A DNA stretch of 64,000 bases, from assembly GCF_002909445.1 (NCBI RefSeq), contig NZ_PPXC01000006.1, forward strand, positions 1-64,000, in the 5' to 3' direction. Under the pieces are notes generated by a model that ran no database searches, was not told where the DNA came from, and saw only the letters and a list, made by a program, of their open reading frames with translations. How positions within the stretch are numbered: position 1 is the first letter of the stretch; every line of letters begins with the position of its first letter. This document shows, piece after piece, positions 14,867 to 22,742 of the stretch. The DNA is from Arthrobacter glacialis (GTDB lineage: Bacteria; Actinomycetota; Actinomycetes; Actinomycetales; Micrococcaceae). The position numbers were made by a program, and so were the translations under genes.

Positions 14867-15883
14867 ATGAGCATGGAACCAACTTTTCCCAAGCCCCACG
14901 TTGTTCCAGACGCGGAAGACGCAGACGCAGGACGCGAAGACGCGGAACGCCAGGAATCCCCGGGCGAATCCACTGAGGGCGTGGAGATCGCTGACACGGA
15001 ACCTGACACGGAGCTTCTTGAGCCCGGCACTGCTGAGGGTTTGGAAACACCCGTGCTTGCCGATGTTTTGCTGGCGGTGGAAGAGCTCTGGCCTGAATCG
15101 CTTGCCGAAGACTGGGACCGTGTTGGCCTGGTGGTGGGCCGGCCCGAAGCCGAAGTGGACCGGATCATGTTTGCCGTGGACCCCACCCTGGAAGTTATTG
15201 ATGAGGCCCTCGAGTGGGGTGCCCAACTGCTCATCACCCACCACCCCTTGTTGCTGAAAGGCGTTAATTCAGTAGCCGCAACGTCCGGCAAGGGGCGGGC
15301 CATCCACCGGTTGATCGAAGGCGGCTGCGCCCTGCTGACAGTGCACACCAACGGCGACAGCGCCGTAGGAGGTGTTTCAGATGTTTTGGCCGATGTCCTG
15401 GGACTCAGTGAGGTCCAGCCGCTGATGCCCGCAGCCCATGGCTTGGTCGAAGAGGGTATAGGCCGGGTGGGCCTGCTGCCTGGTGCTGAAAAACTGGGCG
15501 ATTTGGCCGGCCGAGTGTTCCTCACCTTGCCAGCCGTGGCTGGCGGCGTCCGGGTTGCGGGGGACAGGGATGCCCTGGTCCGCAAGGTGGCCGTGTGTGG
15601 CGGGTCCGGGGACAGCTTGTTTGATGCCGTGCGTTCCAGCGACGCCGACGTTTTTGTCACGGCAGACTTACGCCACCATCCGGCGTCGGAAGCCCGTGAG
15701 GCCCGGGTGGACGGCAAGCCATATCTGATTGATCTCTCACACTTTGCCAGCGAGTGGCTCTGGCTGCCGGCGGCGGCCAAGGCGTTGGGCAACGTGCTTG
15801 CAGACCAAGGTTTTGAAGCCGAATTGGTTGTCAGCCAAACCAACACGGACCCATGGGACTTCATACTGACGCCCGGGAACTAG
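14867..15883 (+). CDS. Nif3-like dinuclear metal centre protein with acidic N-terminal extension
   Basis: A 338-residue member of the Nif3/YqfO family (GTP cyclohydrolase I type 2 homologues), which bind two metal ions. Motifs are EDWDRVGLVVG, the metal-binding LLITHHPLLLKG, LLTVHTNGDSAVGGVSD and the late VTADLRHHPASEA and LIDLSHFASEW. The first ~60 residues are a low-complexity acidic tract (DAEDADAGREDAERQE, then Glu/Thr-rich repeats), not part of the usual fold. A second ATG two codons later is also possible. The next gene, 48 bp on, encodes a coiled-coil zinc-ribbon-type protein, a frequent partner of Nif3 in actinobacteria. The biochemical role of bacterial Nif3 proteins is not settled. 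Confidence 0.9.
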   Translation: MSMEPTFPKPHVVPDAEDADAGREDAERQESPGESTEGVEIADTEPDTELLEPGTAEGLETPVLADVLLAVEELWPESLAEDWDRVGLVVGRPEAEVDRIMFAVDPTLEVIDEALEWGAQLLITHHPLLLKGVNSVAATSGKGRAIHRLIEGGCALLTVHTNGDSAVGGVSDVLADVLGLSEVQPLMPAAHGLVEEGIGRVGLLPGAEKLGDLAGRVFLTLPAVAGGVRVAGDRDALVRKVAVCGGSGDSLFDAVRSSDADVFVTADLRHHPASEAREARVDGKPYLIDLSHFASEWLWLPAAAKALGNVLADQGFEAELVVSQTNTDPWDFILTPGN

Positions 15884-15931
15884 GCTGTCATAAGGATTGC
15901 ACCACCCACTTGATGTAGCAGGAGGAATTAC

Positions 15932-16669
15932 ATGGCTAAGGCAGCACCGGCAGAGCAGATGCGATTGCTGGATATCCAAGTACTGGATGGCAAATTACGG
16001 GCTCTGGATGTTCAAGCCAAGGCCTTGAAGGAAGACCCCAGGCTTCCTGATCTTCACTCAGGTCTCACCGTGGCCAAGAGTGATCTGGTGGTCCTGGACA
16101 CGGCCGTCAGCGATGCCCAGCGGGCACTGACAAAGGCTGAAGATGACGTGGCAGCCGTGGTGGCGCGCATTGAGCGCGACGACGCCAGACTCAACAGCGG
16201 CACGGGCCTGTCCAAGGATCTCATGGCACTTCAGAGTGAGCTGGTGTCGCTGAACAAGCGCCGCGGCGAGCTCGAAGACACCGAGCTGGAGATCATGGAG
16301 GCGTTCGAGGAAGCAACGGCACGCCAAGGCGCACAACTTGCCCTGGTGAAGCAGATGCAGTCGGTGCTTGATGAAGTAGTTGATGAACTACGCAGCAAAC
16401 TCGGTGCCCTGAAAATGGAGCGCGATGCCACCTTGGCTGAACGTGCCGAATTGACCGCCACCTTTGCCCCTGAACTGCTGGCCATCTACGAGCGTTCCCT
16501 GGCCAAATATGGGGTGGGTGCCGCTCGGTTGTTCCACGGAAAATCGGAAGGATCAGGCATGCACCTCAGTGCCGGGGACTTGGTGGAGATCAAGAAGGCC
16601 GCACCGGACACGATTGTGTTCTGCCCTGATTCCGGTGCCATCCTGGTCCGCTCGGAGGAGTGGGGCTAG
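15932..16669 (+). CDS. Coiled-coil zinc-ribbon-family protein with a degenerate ribbon
   Basis: A 245-residue protein with a long helical coiled coil over residues ~5-185 (heptad-rich, many Glu/Lys/Leu), then a C-terminal domain where relatives have a C4 zinc ribbon. Here the region reads SEGSGMHLSAGDLVEIKKAA followed by DTIVFCPDSGAILVR, so one cysteine remains where four are expected. The ribbon fold may persist without zinc. An ideal AGGAGG lies 6 nt before the ATG. It is downstream of the Nif3-like gene and probably co-transcribed. The function is unknown; the family is sometimes suggested to bind nucleic acid. Confidence 0.85.
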   Translation: MAKAAPAEQMRLLDIQVLDGKLRALDVQAKALKEDPRLPDLHSGLTVAKSDLVVLDTAVSDAQRALTKAEDDVAAVVARIERDDARLNSGTGLSKDLMALQSELVSLNKRRGELEDTELEIMEAFEEATARQGAQLALVKQMQSVLDEVVDELRSKLGALKMERDATLAERAELTATFAPELLAIYERSLAKYGVGAARLFHGKSEGSGMHLSAGDLVEIKKAAPDTIVFCPDSGAILVRSEEWG

Positions 16670-16748
16670 AGCCGCCTTGGCTGCCAACGGCCCCAGTGGC
16701 GGTCTAAGTCCCTCGTTCGGCGCCCTGGCGGTCCGTTGTATTGGCGCC

Positions 16749-17228
16749 ATGAGTGACATCGTTGCGCCGAATGACCGGCGATTTAAGAGTCGGGGAAGGA
16801 TCAGCGCAGCGGTTGCCGCGGTGGTGCTGCTGGGCGTCTGCGTGGCCGTGGGCGTCACACTTCTGTGGCAAGGGGGTCTGCTGAACAGGCCTATGCGCTC
16901 TCCCTGCCGGTGCTCGAGTCCTGGCTTGCGGAAGACTTCGCAAACTCTTGGATTGTCGTATCGAACACGCTTGAGCATGCCGCGCGCGCTCGGGAGGTGA
17001 CCAAGCAGAAGCACAGGCTGCCATTAACCGCTGCTTGCGGAGGCACCGGGCCGCTATGCCCACACAGTGGTCGATCCCACACTGTCCGCGGACCCCTATG
17101 CCGAGGCATCGCTGCTGGAGCTTGACGCGACAATCTCCGCGGAGGATCGAGCCGCCGCCCGCCAAGCAGCGGCCGCAGCGGCCAAGCTGCATCTGGTGTT
17201 GGAGGATTTCCGCACGTGGCAGCTGTGA
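16749..17228 (+). pseudogene. Frameshifted gene for a small membrane-anchored protein
   Basis: A coherent protein can be read only by changing frame three times. ATG 16749 opens MSDIVAPNDRRFKSRGR and a transmembrane segment (AAVAAVVLLGVCVAVGVTLLW). After a GGGGG run near 16873 the frame changes to SAEQAYALSLPVLESWLAED. Near 17004 it changes to QAEAQAAINR, and near 17030 to APGRYAHTVVDPTLSADPYA, ending VLEDFRTWQL at the TGA 17226-17228. All three shifts are in the same direction, consistent with single-base losses. The intact protein would be about 160 residues, signal-anchored with a helical exported part. Family unknown. Sequencing error is possible for the G run but unlikely for all three. 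Confidence 0.75.
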
Positions 17229-17329
17229 GTCATCTCTTGAGGCGCTGTTCCAGCCCACTGGCGATTGCGTACCCCAGCGACGATATTTGACGAACTCACC
17301 CGTGAGTAACACAACCGCGAATCGACCTT

Positions 17330-17880
17330 ATCGTCGCCGCGGTGCGGCAGCGATCCCTACCCGGCCCCGCATGCTCAGGGTTTCACCTTGCAGGGCACAC
17401 CCACGGAAGTTACGACGCCGGTCAACACCAGCGCGTGGAACCCCACCTGGGTCTGGACTGACGGACAGATGGTCTCCACGGTGGGGGACCTCTTGATCTA
17501 TGGCCGGGCACTGGGCACGGGCCAAGGGTTGCTCGAAAGTGAAACGCAGAACGCCCGGCGTTCATCCTTCCCTGAGCCGGGTGTGGCACACCGGCGAGCT
17601 TCCCGGCTGCAACACTTCGGTATTCTATGACGCGGACACCCACACCACGGTTGTGGTGCTGGCTAATAGCGACATCCCTTCCGGCACGTGCACGGAGCCG
17701 AAAACGCAACCCGGCAGCCCGCCTGCGCTTCCTTGCAGGGACCCCGCTACCCGCATTTTCACGGCTGTGTCCGTCGCCCGGGGCCACAATCCACGCCAGT
17801 GCCCAAACAGTGATGCCCGGATGTACCTCATCCAGCGGCCGTCAATCACCCGCGTCACCAGCAACGAGCCGGTAGATTGG
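17330..17880 (+). pseudogene. Relic of a class C beta-lactamase-fold serine hydrolase
   Basis: Only the C-terminal part of the gene survives, in two frames. The first piece includes GYTLQ-like FTLQGTPTEVTTPVNTSAWN and TDGQMVSTVGDLLIYGRAL; after about 17580 the frame changes to HTGELPGCNTSVFYDADTHT and TVVVLANSDIPSG. The N-terminal half with the SxxK active site is missing. The HTG motif of the fold is intact in the relic. The tail runs into the start of the histidine kinase gene. It resembles the same region of the lipoprotein gene at 20442-21689, suggesting a lost paralogue on the other side of the two-component system. Edges are approximate. Confidence 0.8.
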
Positions 17881-17885
17881 ACTCC

Positions 17886-19637
17886 ATGGCCCAGAAGGTA
17901 CCGCGGTTAAAGCTTGCTAAGTCTCTTGACCGTTCCCTCATCGTCATCTTTGTCGCCGTAATTTCTTTAGCAGCCATGGGCTGGGCCCTGCTGCCCATTG
18001 CTGGTCCGATGGGCCATGTCATGATGCTCTTTCCGGTGGTGACAGTGGTCTATCTACTGGCCGGGCTGCGGGCCTGGCACCGACGCCCGGGTAACCGGCT
18101 GGGCCCCCTGATCCTGTTTGGTGGATTTGCCGTCTTCTTAAGCGGAATGGGCAACACAGACATACCTGTCTTTGTGGCTGCGTCTACAATCGGTGCCACC
18201 CTCATTTTGGCTGTCATTGTCCATATGCTGCACGCCTTTCCATCCGGCCGGCTCCAGGGCCGGATTTCAAAGTTCACCGTGCTGGCCGCCTATCTAAACT
18301 CGCTCCTGCTTCAGGCGCCGGGTTACCTGTTCCGTGCAGACGGCGACGTGCCTTTCCTAGCCATTGCCGACAGCCCGCCCATGGTGGCTCTTGCCCAGTG
18401 GTTGCAGGAATGGGTTGGGGCGGGGGTCATGATGGCCACGGCATTTGTGCTCATCAGACGACTGGTCCAAGCAGATAAGGATCAACGCCGAGTACTTGCT
18501 CCCTTATTTGCCTACGGTGCCTTTGCCGCGATTTTTGTTCCACTGGGCACTCAGGTGCTGAGCCCGTTGCTGGACATGAGCGTGGAGACGAACGCAATGC
18601 TGCAACTGATCGTTATAGGCGGAATCCCGCTTGCATTCGGGCACGGAATTCTCCGGGGTGGATTCGCCAAAACAGGGGAGCTGGAGGAACTGGGCTCCTG
18701 GCTGGGAGCCTCAGGAGGAGCCCGCTCCGCCTTGGCCGCGGCTCTGGTGCGCGCGCTGGGAGACCCCTCTGCCACCCTGTCCTTTTGGGTACCCAGACAC
18801 GAGGTATTTGTCAACGACGATGGGTCACCGGCCCCCTTGGTGGAGCCAGGTACCAACCGGGGACAGGTCGAAATTGTACTGGGCAGCAGGACAGTCGGAG
18901 CCATCGCCTACGACGCCACACTTATTGAAGAACCTGCGCTGGTTCGTGCCGCTGGGCAGGTGGTGGCCATCGCTGTGGACAGGGAACGATTAACAGTGGA
19001 ATTGCGGGAAAGTCACGGTGCCTTGCAACGATCCCGGCAGCGTTTGGTGGATGCCGCGGACCGGGAACGCCGCAGGATTGCCCGGGATCTCCACGACGGT
19101 CTGCAAATGCAGCTTGTCCTGCTTGCCCTCGAGGCACAGCAACTGGCCAAATCAGCAGGCTCGGATTCCGGCACCATTGACCGGGCTACACACCTGAGGC
19201 AGGGCCTAGATGCCGCCGCGGCGGAGTTGAGGCAGCTGGTGCACGCGGTCATGCCCGCAGCCCTGATCGAGCGGGGTTTGGCCGCAGCGGCGGAGGATCT
19301 GGCCGACAGAATGCCCATCCCCACCACGCTGGAACTTGAGATCACAGACGGCAGCTGCGCGTCCGCCGTCGAACATGCCGCCTACTTTGTCTTGGCCGAA
19401 GCCCTCAGCAACGCCTTGAAGCATTCGCAGGCCACCCAAATCCAGGTGCGGCTGCACGTTGAGGAGGGGTGGCTGCGCCTGGAAGTGCGCGACGACGGCA
19501 AGGGCGGGGCTGATCTTCACGTCGGCACAGGATTGCGCGGGATAGGGGACCGGGTGGATGTTCTGGGCGGCCTCTTTGACCTGGCCAGCGCACCCGGGGA
19601 AGGGACCCGAATCAAGGTGGATCTGCCATGCGCGTAG
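17886..19637 (+). CDS. Membrane sensor histidine kinase (NarL/DesK class)
   Basis: A 583-residue kinase. About six to eight hydrophobic segments occupy residues 15-260 with no large extracellular domain, suggesting intramembrane or lipid sensing. A GAF-like region follows (~residues 280-370). The HisKA_3 box is DRERRRIARDLHDGLQMQL with the phospho-accepting His. The ATPase domain has EALSNALKHSQA (N box) and VRDDGKGGADL (G1). The start at ATG 17886 is my choice; a TTG at 17877 is in frame. The stop overlaps the response regulator start by 10 nt, so the pair is co-translated. Confidence 0.92.
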   Translation: MAQKVPRLKLAKSLDRSLIVIFVAVISLAAMGWALLPIAGPMGHVMMLFPVVTVVYLLAGLRAWHRRPGNRLGPLILFGGFAVFLSGMGNTDIPVFVAASTIGATLILAVIVHMLHAFPSGRLQGRISKFTVLAAYLNSLLLQAPGYLFRADGDVPFLAIADSPPMVALAQWLQEWVGAGVMMATAFVLIRRLVQADKDQRRVLAPLFAYGAFAAIFVPLGTQVLSPLLDMSVETNAMLQLIVIGGIPLAFGHGILRGGFAKTGELEELGSWLGASGGARSALAAALVRALGDPSATLSFWVPRHEVFVNDDGSPAPLVEPGTNRGQVEIVLGSRTVGAIAYDATLIEEPALVRAAGQVVAIAVDRERLTVELRESHGALQRSRQRLVDAADRERRRIARDLHDGLQMQLVLLALEAQQLAKSAGSDSGTIDRATHLRQGLDAAAAELRQLVHAVMPAALIERGLAAAAEDLADRMPIPTTLELEITDGSCASAVEHAAYFVLAEALSNALKHSQATQIQVRLHVEEGWLRLEVRDDGKGGADLHVGTGLRGIGDRVDVLGGLFDLASAPGEGTRIKVDLPCA

Positions 19638-20278
19638 TCATTGGTGAGGACGAGGCCCTGCTCCGGCACGGACTGCAGCTGGTTTTGGAAGGGGGTGGAT
19701 TCGAGGTGGTCGCAGCAGCCGGCGACGCTGTGGAATTGGAAAGTGCTGTTAGTTTGCACCTTCCAGAACTGGTTGTCACCGACATCCGCATGCCGCCGAG
19801 CCACAGTGACGAGGGCCTGCGGGCGGCGCTGCGCCTCCGATCCAAGTACCCGGAAACTGCCGTGGTGGTGCTGTCGCAACATATGCAAAGGCGCTACGCC
19901 AACGAACTCCTGTCCTCTTCCAACGGCAAGGTTGGCTACCTGCTCAAGCAGCGCATCGCAGACGTTGACACTTTTCTGGGCCAGCTGCGGGACGTTGCAG
20001 CAGGCGGCATGGCCCTTGACCCGGATGTCGTGGCGCTTATGGTGGCGCGCGCCAAACGCTCCAACGGGGCTATCCGGGAGCTGACGCCGCGGCAGCAGGA
20101 AGTCTTGGCCCTCATGGCGGAGGGGAGCAGCAATTCCCGGATCGCCGCGGAGCTGTTCCTCAGTGAAAAAGCCGTGGTGCAGCACACCTCCCGCATTTAC
20201 GATTCGCTCAATCTGCCCCTGGATGGGGAGTCGCACCGGCGAGTGCTGGCCGTCATGCACTACCTCAGCGACAACTGA
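19628..20278 (+). CDS. LuxR/NarL-type response regulator
   Basis: A 216-residue regulator paired with the upstream kinase. The receiver domain has the acidic pair in VVIGEDEALL, the phospho-acceptor Asp in VVTDIRMPP and the conserved Lys in VGYLLKQRIAD. The C-terminal LuxR helix-turn-helix reads LTPRQQEVLALMAEG then SNSRIAAELFLSEKAVVQH. The small SHSDEG insertion after the DIRMPP loop is normal for this subgroup. The target is unknown; the next gene, the lipoprotein at 20442, is an obvious candidate. Confidence 0.94.
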   Translation: MRVVIGEDEALLRHGLQLVLEGGGFEVVAAAGDAVELESAVSLHLPELVVTDIRMPPSHSDEGLRAALRLRSKYPETAVVVLSQHMQRRYANELLSSSNGKVGYLLKQRIADVDTFLGQLRDVAAGGMALDPDVVALMVARAKRSNGAIRELTPRQQEVLALMAEGSSNSRIAAELFLSEKAVVQHTSRIYDSLNLPLDGESHRRVLAVMHYLSDN

Positions 20279-20441
20279 CTGGCGGCTTGATTCTTCCGTC
20301 CTTCCAAGTGGCGACCTGGGTCTATTCCGGAGCGGAAGTTGGCTCACTAGCATCATTGAAGGGCGCCTTCGCCGGACCTTCGCCGGAGCCGAGCGGGGTC
20401 GGGGCGGCTTCAGCTAGTCCGACGATGAAAGCAGGAATCAC

Positions 20442-21689
20442 ATGGGCGCGCTCATACAGGCCAGGAATGGCCTGGTCTATGGCCTGGTGGCAGTGCTGGC
20501 GCTCGCCGGTTGTTCGATGAAACCAGCAGAATCACCTGTGAAGACTCTGCCTGCCACGGCATCGGTTGATATGAAACTGGCCGATCAGGTGCGGGACATC
20601 GTCACAGAACAGATGGGTGCCAGGCATCTGAGGTCGGTTCTAGTGCGGGTCACGATTGCAGGGGAGCCGGTGATCACTGAAGCGTTCGGTGAATCCATGC
20701 CGGGCGTGCCGGCGCGTACTGACATGCATTTCCGCAACGGCGCCGTCGCGATCTCTTACATGGCAACCGCCTTGTTGCAGCTGGTGGATGAGGAAAAGGT
20801 TTCCTTGGCGGATAAGCTGTCCAACTGGCTGCCCGGAGTGCCTAACAGTGACAAGGTGACACTGGGACAGTTGGTCCAGATGACCTCCGGCTATGAGGAC
20901 TATGTGCCGGACGACGAGTTTGAGAAAGCGTTCTATGCGGACCCGTTCCGCAGCTGGACCCCGGAGGAATTGCAGGCTTTTGGGACCTCCAAGCCACTGA
21001 TCTATGAGCCGGGGACCAACTGGAACTACGCGCACACCAACTACGTCCTGTTGGGCCTGGCTCTGGAAAAGATTGCGGAGATGCCGCTGGATGAGCTGCT
21101 GCAAGAGAAAATTTTGACTCCGCTGGGACTCACCGGCACTCGAAGTTCAGACACACCGGAAATTCCCGAACCAGTGCTCCATGCCTACACGGGTGAACGC
21201 AGGGATCCCCTAGGGTTGCCCGCAACAGCGAACTTCATCGAAGACAGCAGCTTTTGGAACCCTTCATGGACCCTGGCCCGGGGCGCCGTGCAAACCACGA
21301 CCATCACCGACATGACCACCTCGGCCGATGCGATCGGTTCCGGGTCACTGCTCTCGGCGCAATCCCATGCCGCGCAGATTGATACCAGCCTTCGCGGCAA
21401 GACCACCAAGGTTCCTGGATGCATCAACTGTACAGAAATGGGTGTGGGGTTCAGTTACGGGCTGGGTGTGGTGCTCAGTGGCAACTGGGTGCTGCAAAAT
21501 CCCATGTTTGGTGGGTATTCCGCGGTGGAAGCCTCGCTACCGTCGGAGAAGATCGCCATTGCAGTTGCCGTGACATACAACGAGGCTGCCTTTGATGATC
21601 CGGCGGGTGTCCCGAACCAGGCCTTGGAACTTTTCAAGATCATCGGCGCACAGGCAGCACCTGCAGACGCGCCGCCCACGAGCAGGTGA
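20442..21689 (+). CDS. Lipoprotein with serine-hydrolase (beta-lactamase) fold lacking the active site
   Basis: A 415-residue exported lipoprotein. A signal peptide ends in the lipobox LALAGC (Cys24). The rest matches the class C beta-lactamase/DD-peptidase fold (QLVDEEKVSLADKLSNWLPG, LVQMTSGYEDY). The catalytic motifs are changed: Ser-x-x-Lys reads Ala101-Val-Ala-Ile104, Tyr-x-Asn reads Tyr196-Ala-His198, and the expected HTG is replaced near QNPMFGGYSAV. Hydrolase activity is therefore unlikely; it could bind a cell-wall or peptide ligand. The start has AGCAGGA upstream. It lies 163 bp downstream of the response regulator and may belong to its regulon. Confidence 0.85.
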   Translation: MGALIQARNGLVYGLVAVLALAGCSMKPAESPVKTLPATASVDMKLADQVRDIVTEQMGARHLRSVLVRVTIAGEPVITEAFGESMPGVPARTDMHFRNGAVAISYMATALLQLVDEEKVSLADKLSNWLPGVPNSDKVTLGQLVQMTSGYEDYVPDDEFEKAFYADPFRSWTPEELQAFGTSKPLIYEPGTNWNYAHTNYVLLGLALEKIAEMPLDELLQEKILTPLGLTGTRSSDTPEIPEPVLHAYTGERRDPLGLPATANFIEDSSFWNPSWTLARGAVQTTTITDMTTSADAIGSGSLLSAQSHAAQIDTSLRGKTTKVPGCINCTEMGVGFSYGLGVVLSGNWVLQNPMFGGYSAVEASLPSEKIAIAVAVTYNEAAFDDPAGVPNQALELFKIIGAQAAPADAPPTSR

Positions 21690-21737
21690 GCGGACGGGGG
21701 CTTTGGATGGAAGGGCGCCGCACCGACTGGGCGGGTT

Positions 21738-22502
21738 CTAGTCCGGCAGAATGATGTTCAGCGCGTGTGCCTTGCGGGCCGTGCCGGCAACCAACTCCAC
21801 GGCCCATTTTTCGCCGGCCGCCTTGGCCAGCTGCGCCGGCGTTTCCGGGGCATTGCCGCGGCGGGTGATCAGGTGCCGCGCCAATTCCCCTCGCGTGTGC
21901 TTGGCAAAATGCGAAACCACCTTGCGGGTGCCGTCGCGTTCGGTGAAAACGTTGATGGCCACTGTGCGTGCCGCGTCCGGCGCCCACGCTGCCGCGTAGC
22001 TGCTGGAGCGGCAGTCCACCAGCAGGTGCCCCTCGGCGTGAGCATTGAGTGCTTGGGCCAGCTTTGGCTTCCAGTAGCTGGCCAACTTGCCCAGACCTGG
22101 CAGCCCAACAGACATCGACAGTCGGTAGGCCGGGATACTGTCGCCAAAGCGCACGGCACCCCAAAGACCTGAAATGACCATCACTGTGGAGTCGGCTTTC
22201 TTCTTTTGTCCTGCCGTCATGCTGCCGTACCCCAGGGCATCAAAGAGCACTCCCGAGTAAATGGTGTGGGCCGGGGCTGCCGGCTCCTGGACCAACCTGG
22301 TATTGCGGTGCACCTCGTGGGCCAACGTTGCCCCGACGCCCAGCTGGCTCAGCGCGTCGTGCTGTTCGGAGACGGCAGCCAACGCCAGCGCCACCTCAGT
22401 CCTTGCTGGTGTCAGCTCGGGGAAACTGAGTTCGGCCAGATCCACAGGAGTTCCTGCATCGGCGGGGGTCTTACCTTCGGAAGGGGGAAGCAAAATGAGC
22501 AC
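21738..22502 (-). CDS. yaaA: Peroxide stress protein YaaA
   Basis: A 254-residue UPF0246/DUF328 protein. It opens MLILLPPSEGKTPADAG, a signature of the family, with YSGVLFDALGYGSM, VMVISGLWGAVRFGDSIPAYR and DCRSSSYAAAW further on. E. coli YaaA limits intracellular iron and DNA damage during peroxide stress. The GTG start at 22502 has no Shine-Dalgarno; TAAGCT lies 5 nt upstream, suggesting a leaderless message. Confidence 0.92.
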   Translation of the reverse strand: MLILLPPSEGKTPADAGTPVDLAELSFPELTPARTEVALALAAVSEQHDALSQLGVGATLAHEVHRNTRLVQEPAAPAHTIYSGVLFDALGYGSMTAGQKKKADSTVMVISGLWGAVRFGDSIPAYRLSMSVGLPGLGKLASYWKPKLAQALNAHAEGHLLVDCRSSSYAAAWAPDAARTVAINVFTERDGTRKVVSHFAKHTRGELARHLITRRGNAPETPAQLAKAAGEKWAVELVAGTARKAHALNIILPD

Positions 22503-22507
22503 ACTTG

Positions 22508-22513
22508 AGCTTA
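22508..22513 (-). promoter_or_regulatory. yaaA -10 element, leaderless start
   Basis: TAAGCT on the minus strand ends 5 nt before the yaaA GTG start, with no ribosome-binding site between. Confidence 0.4.
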
Positions 22514-22742
22514 GCGGCCGGTTCTGCGCTCACATTCCACACCGTGCGCCAGGTGAACGGGGAGCAGTTGTTGATGTTGGGCGCAAACATCAGCAACTAC
22601 TGCCCGTTCGCGAGGCGGCGGCGGGTGTGGGCGTAGACCGGTCTAGTGAATTGAATCACTGAACTCGCGTGTAGCCTCGGCGCGCTGTCACACTGGTTTT
22701 GGCTTGAACCAAGGGTGTTTTGAGCTAGAAGAGGGTACTTAC

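Noticed and set aside
14806-15864. 352-codon open frame on the minus strand
   Set aside because: Antisense to the Nif3-like gene; Ser/Pro/Arg-rich low-complexity translation with no family features.
20357-20395. Short tandem CTTCGCCGGA repeat before the lipoprotein gene
   Set aside because: Two imperfect copies only, in GC-rich sequence; likely chance.
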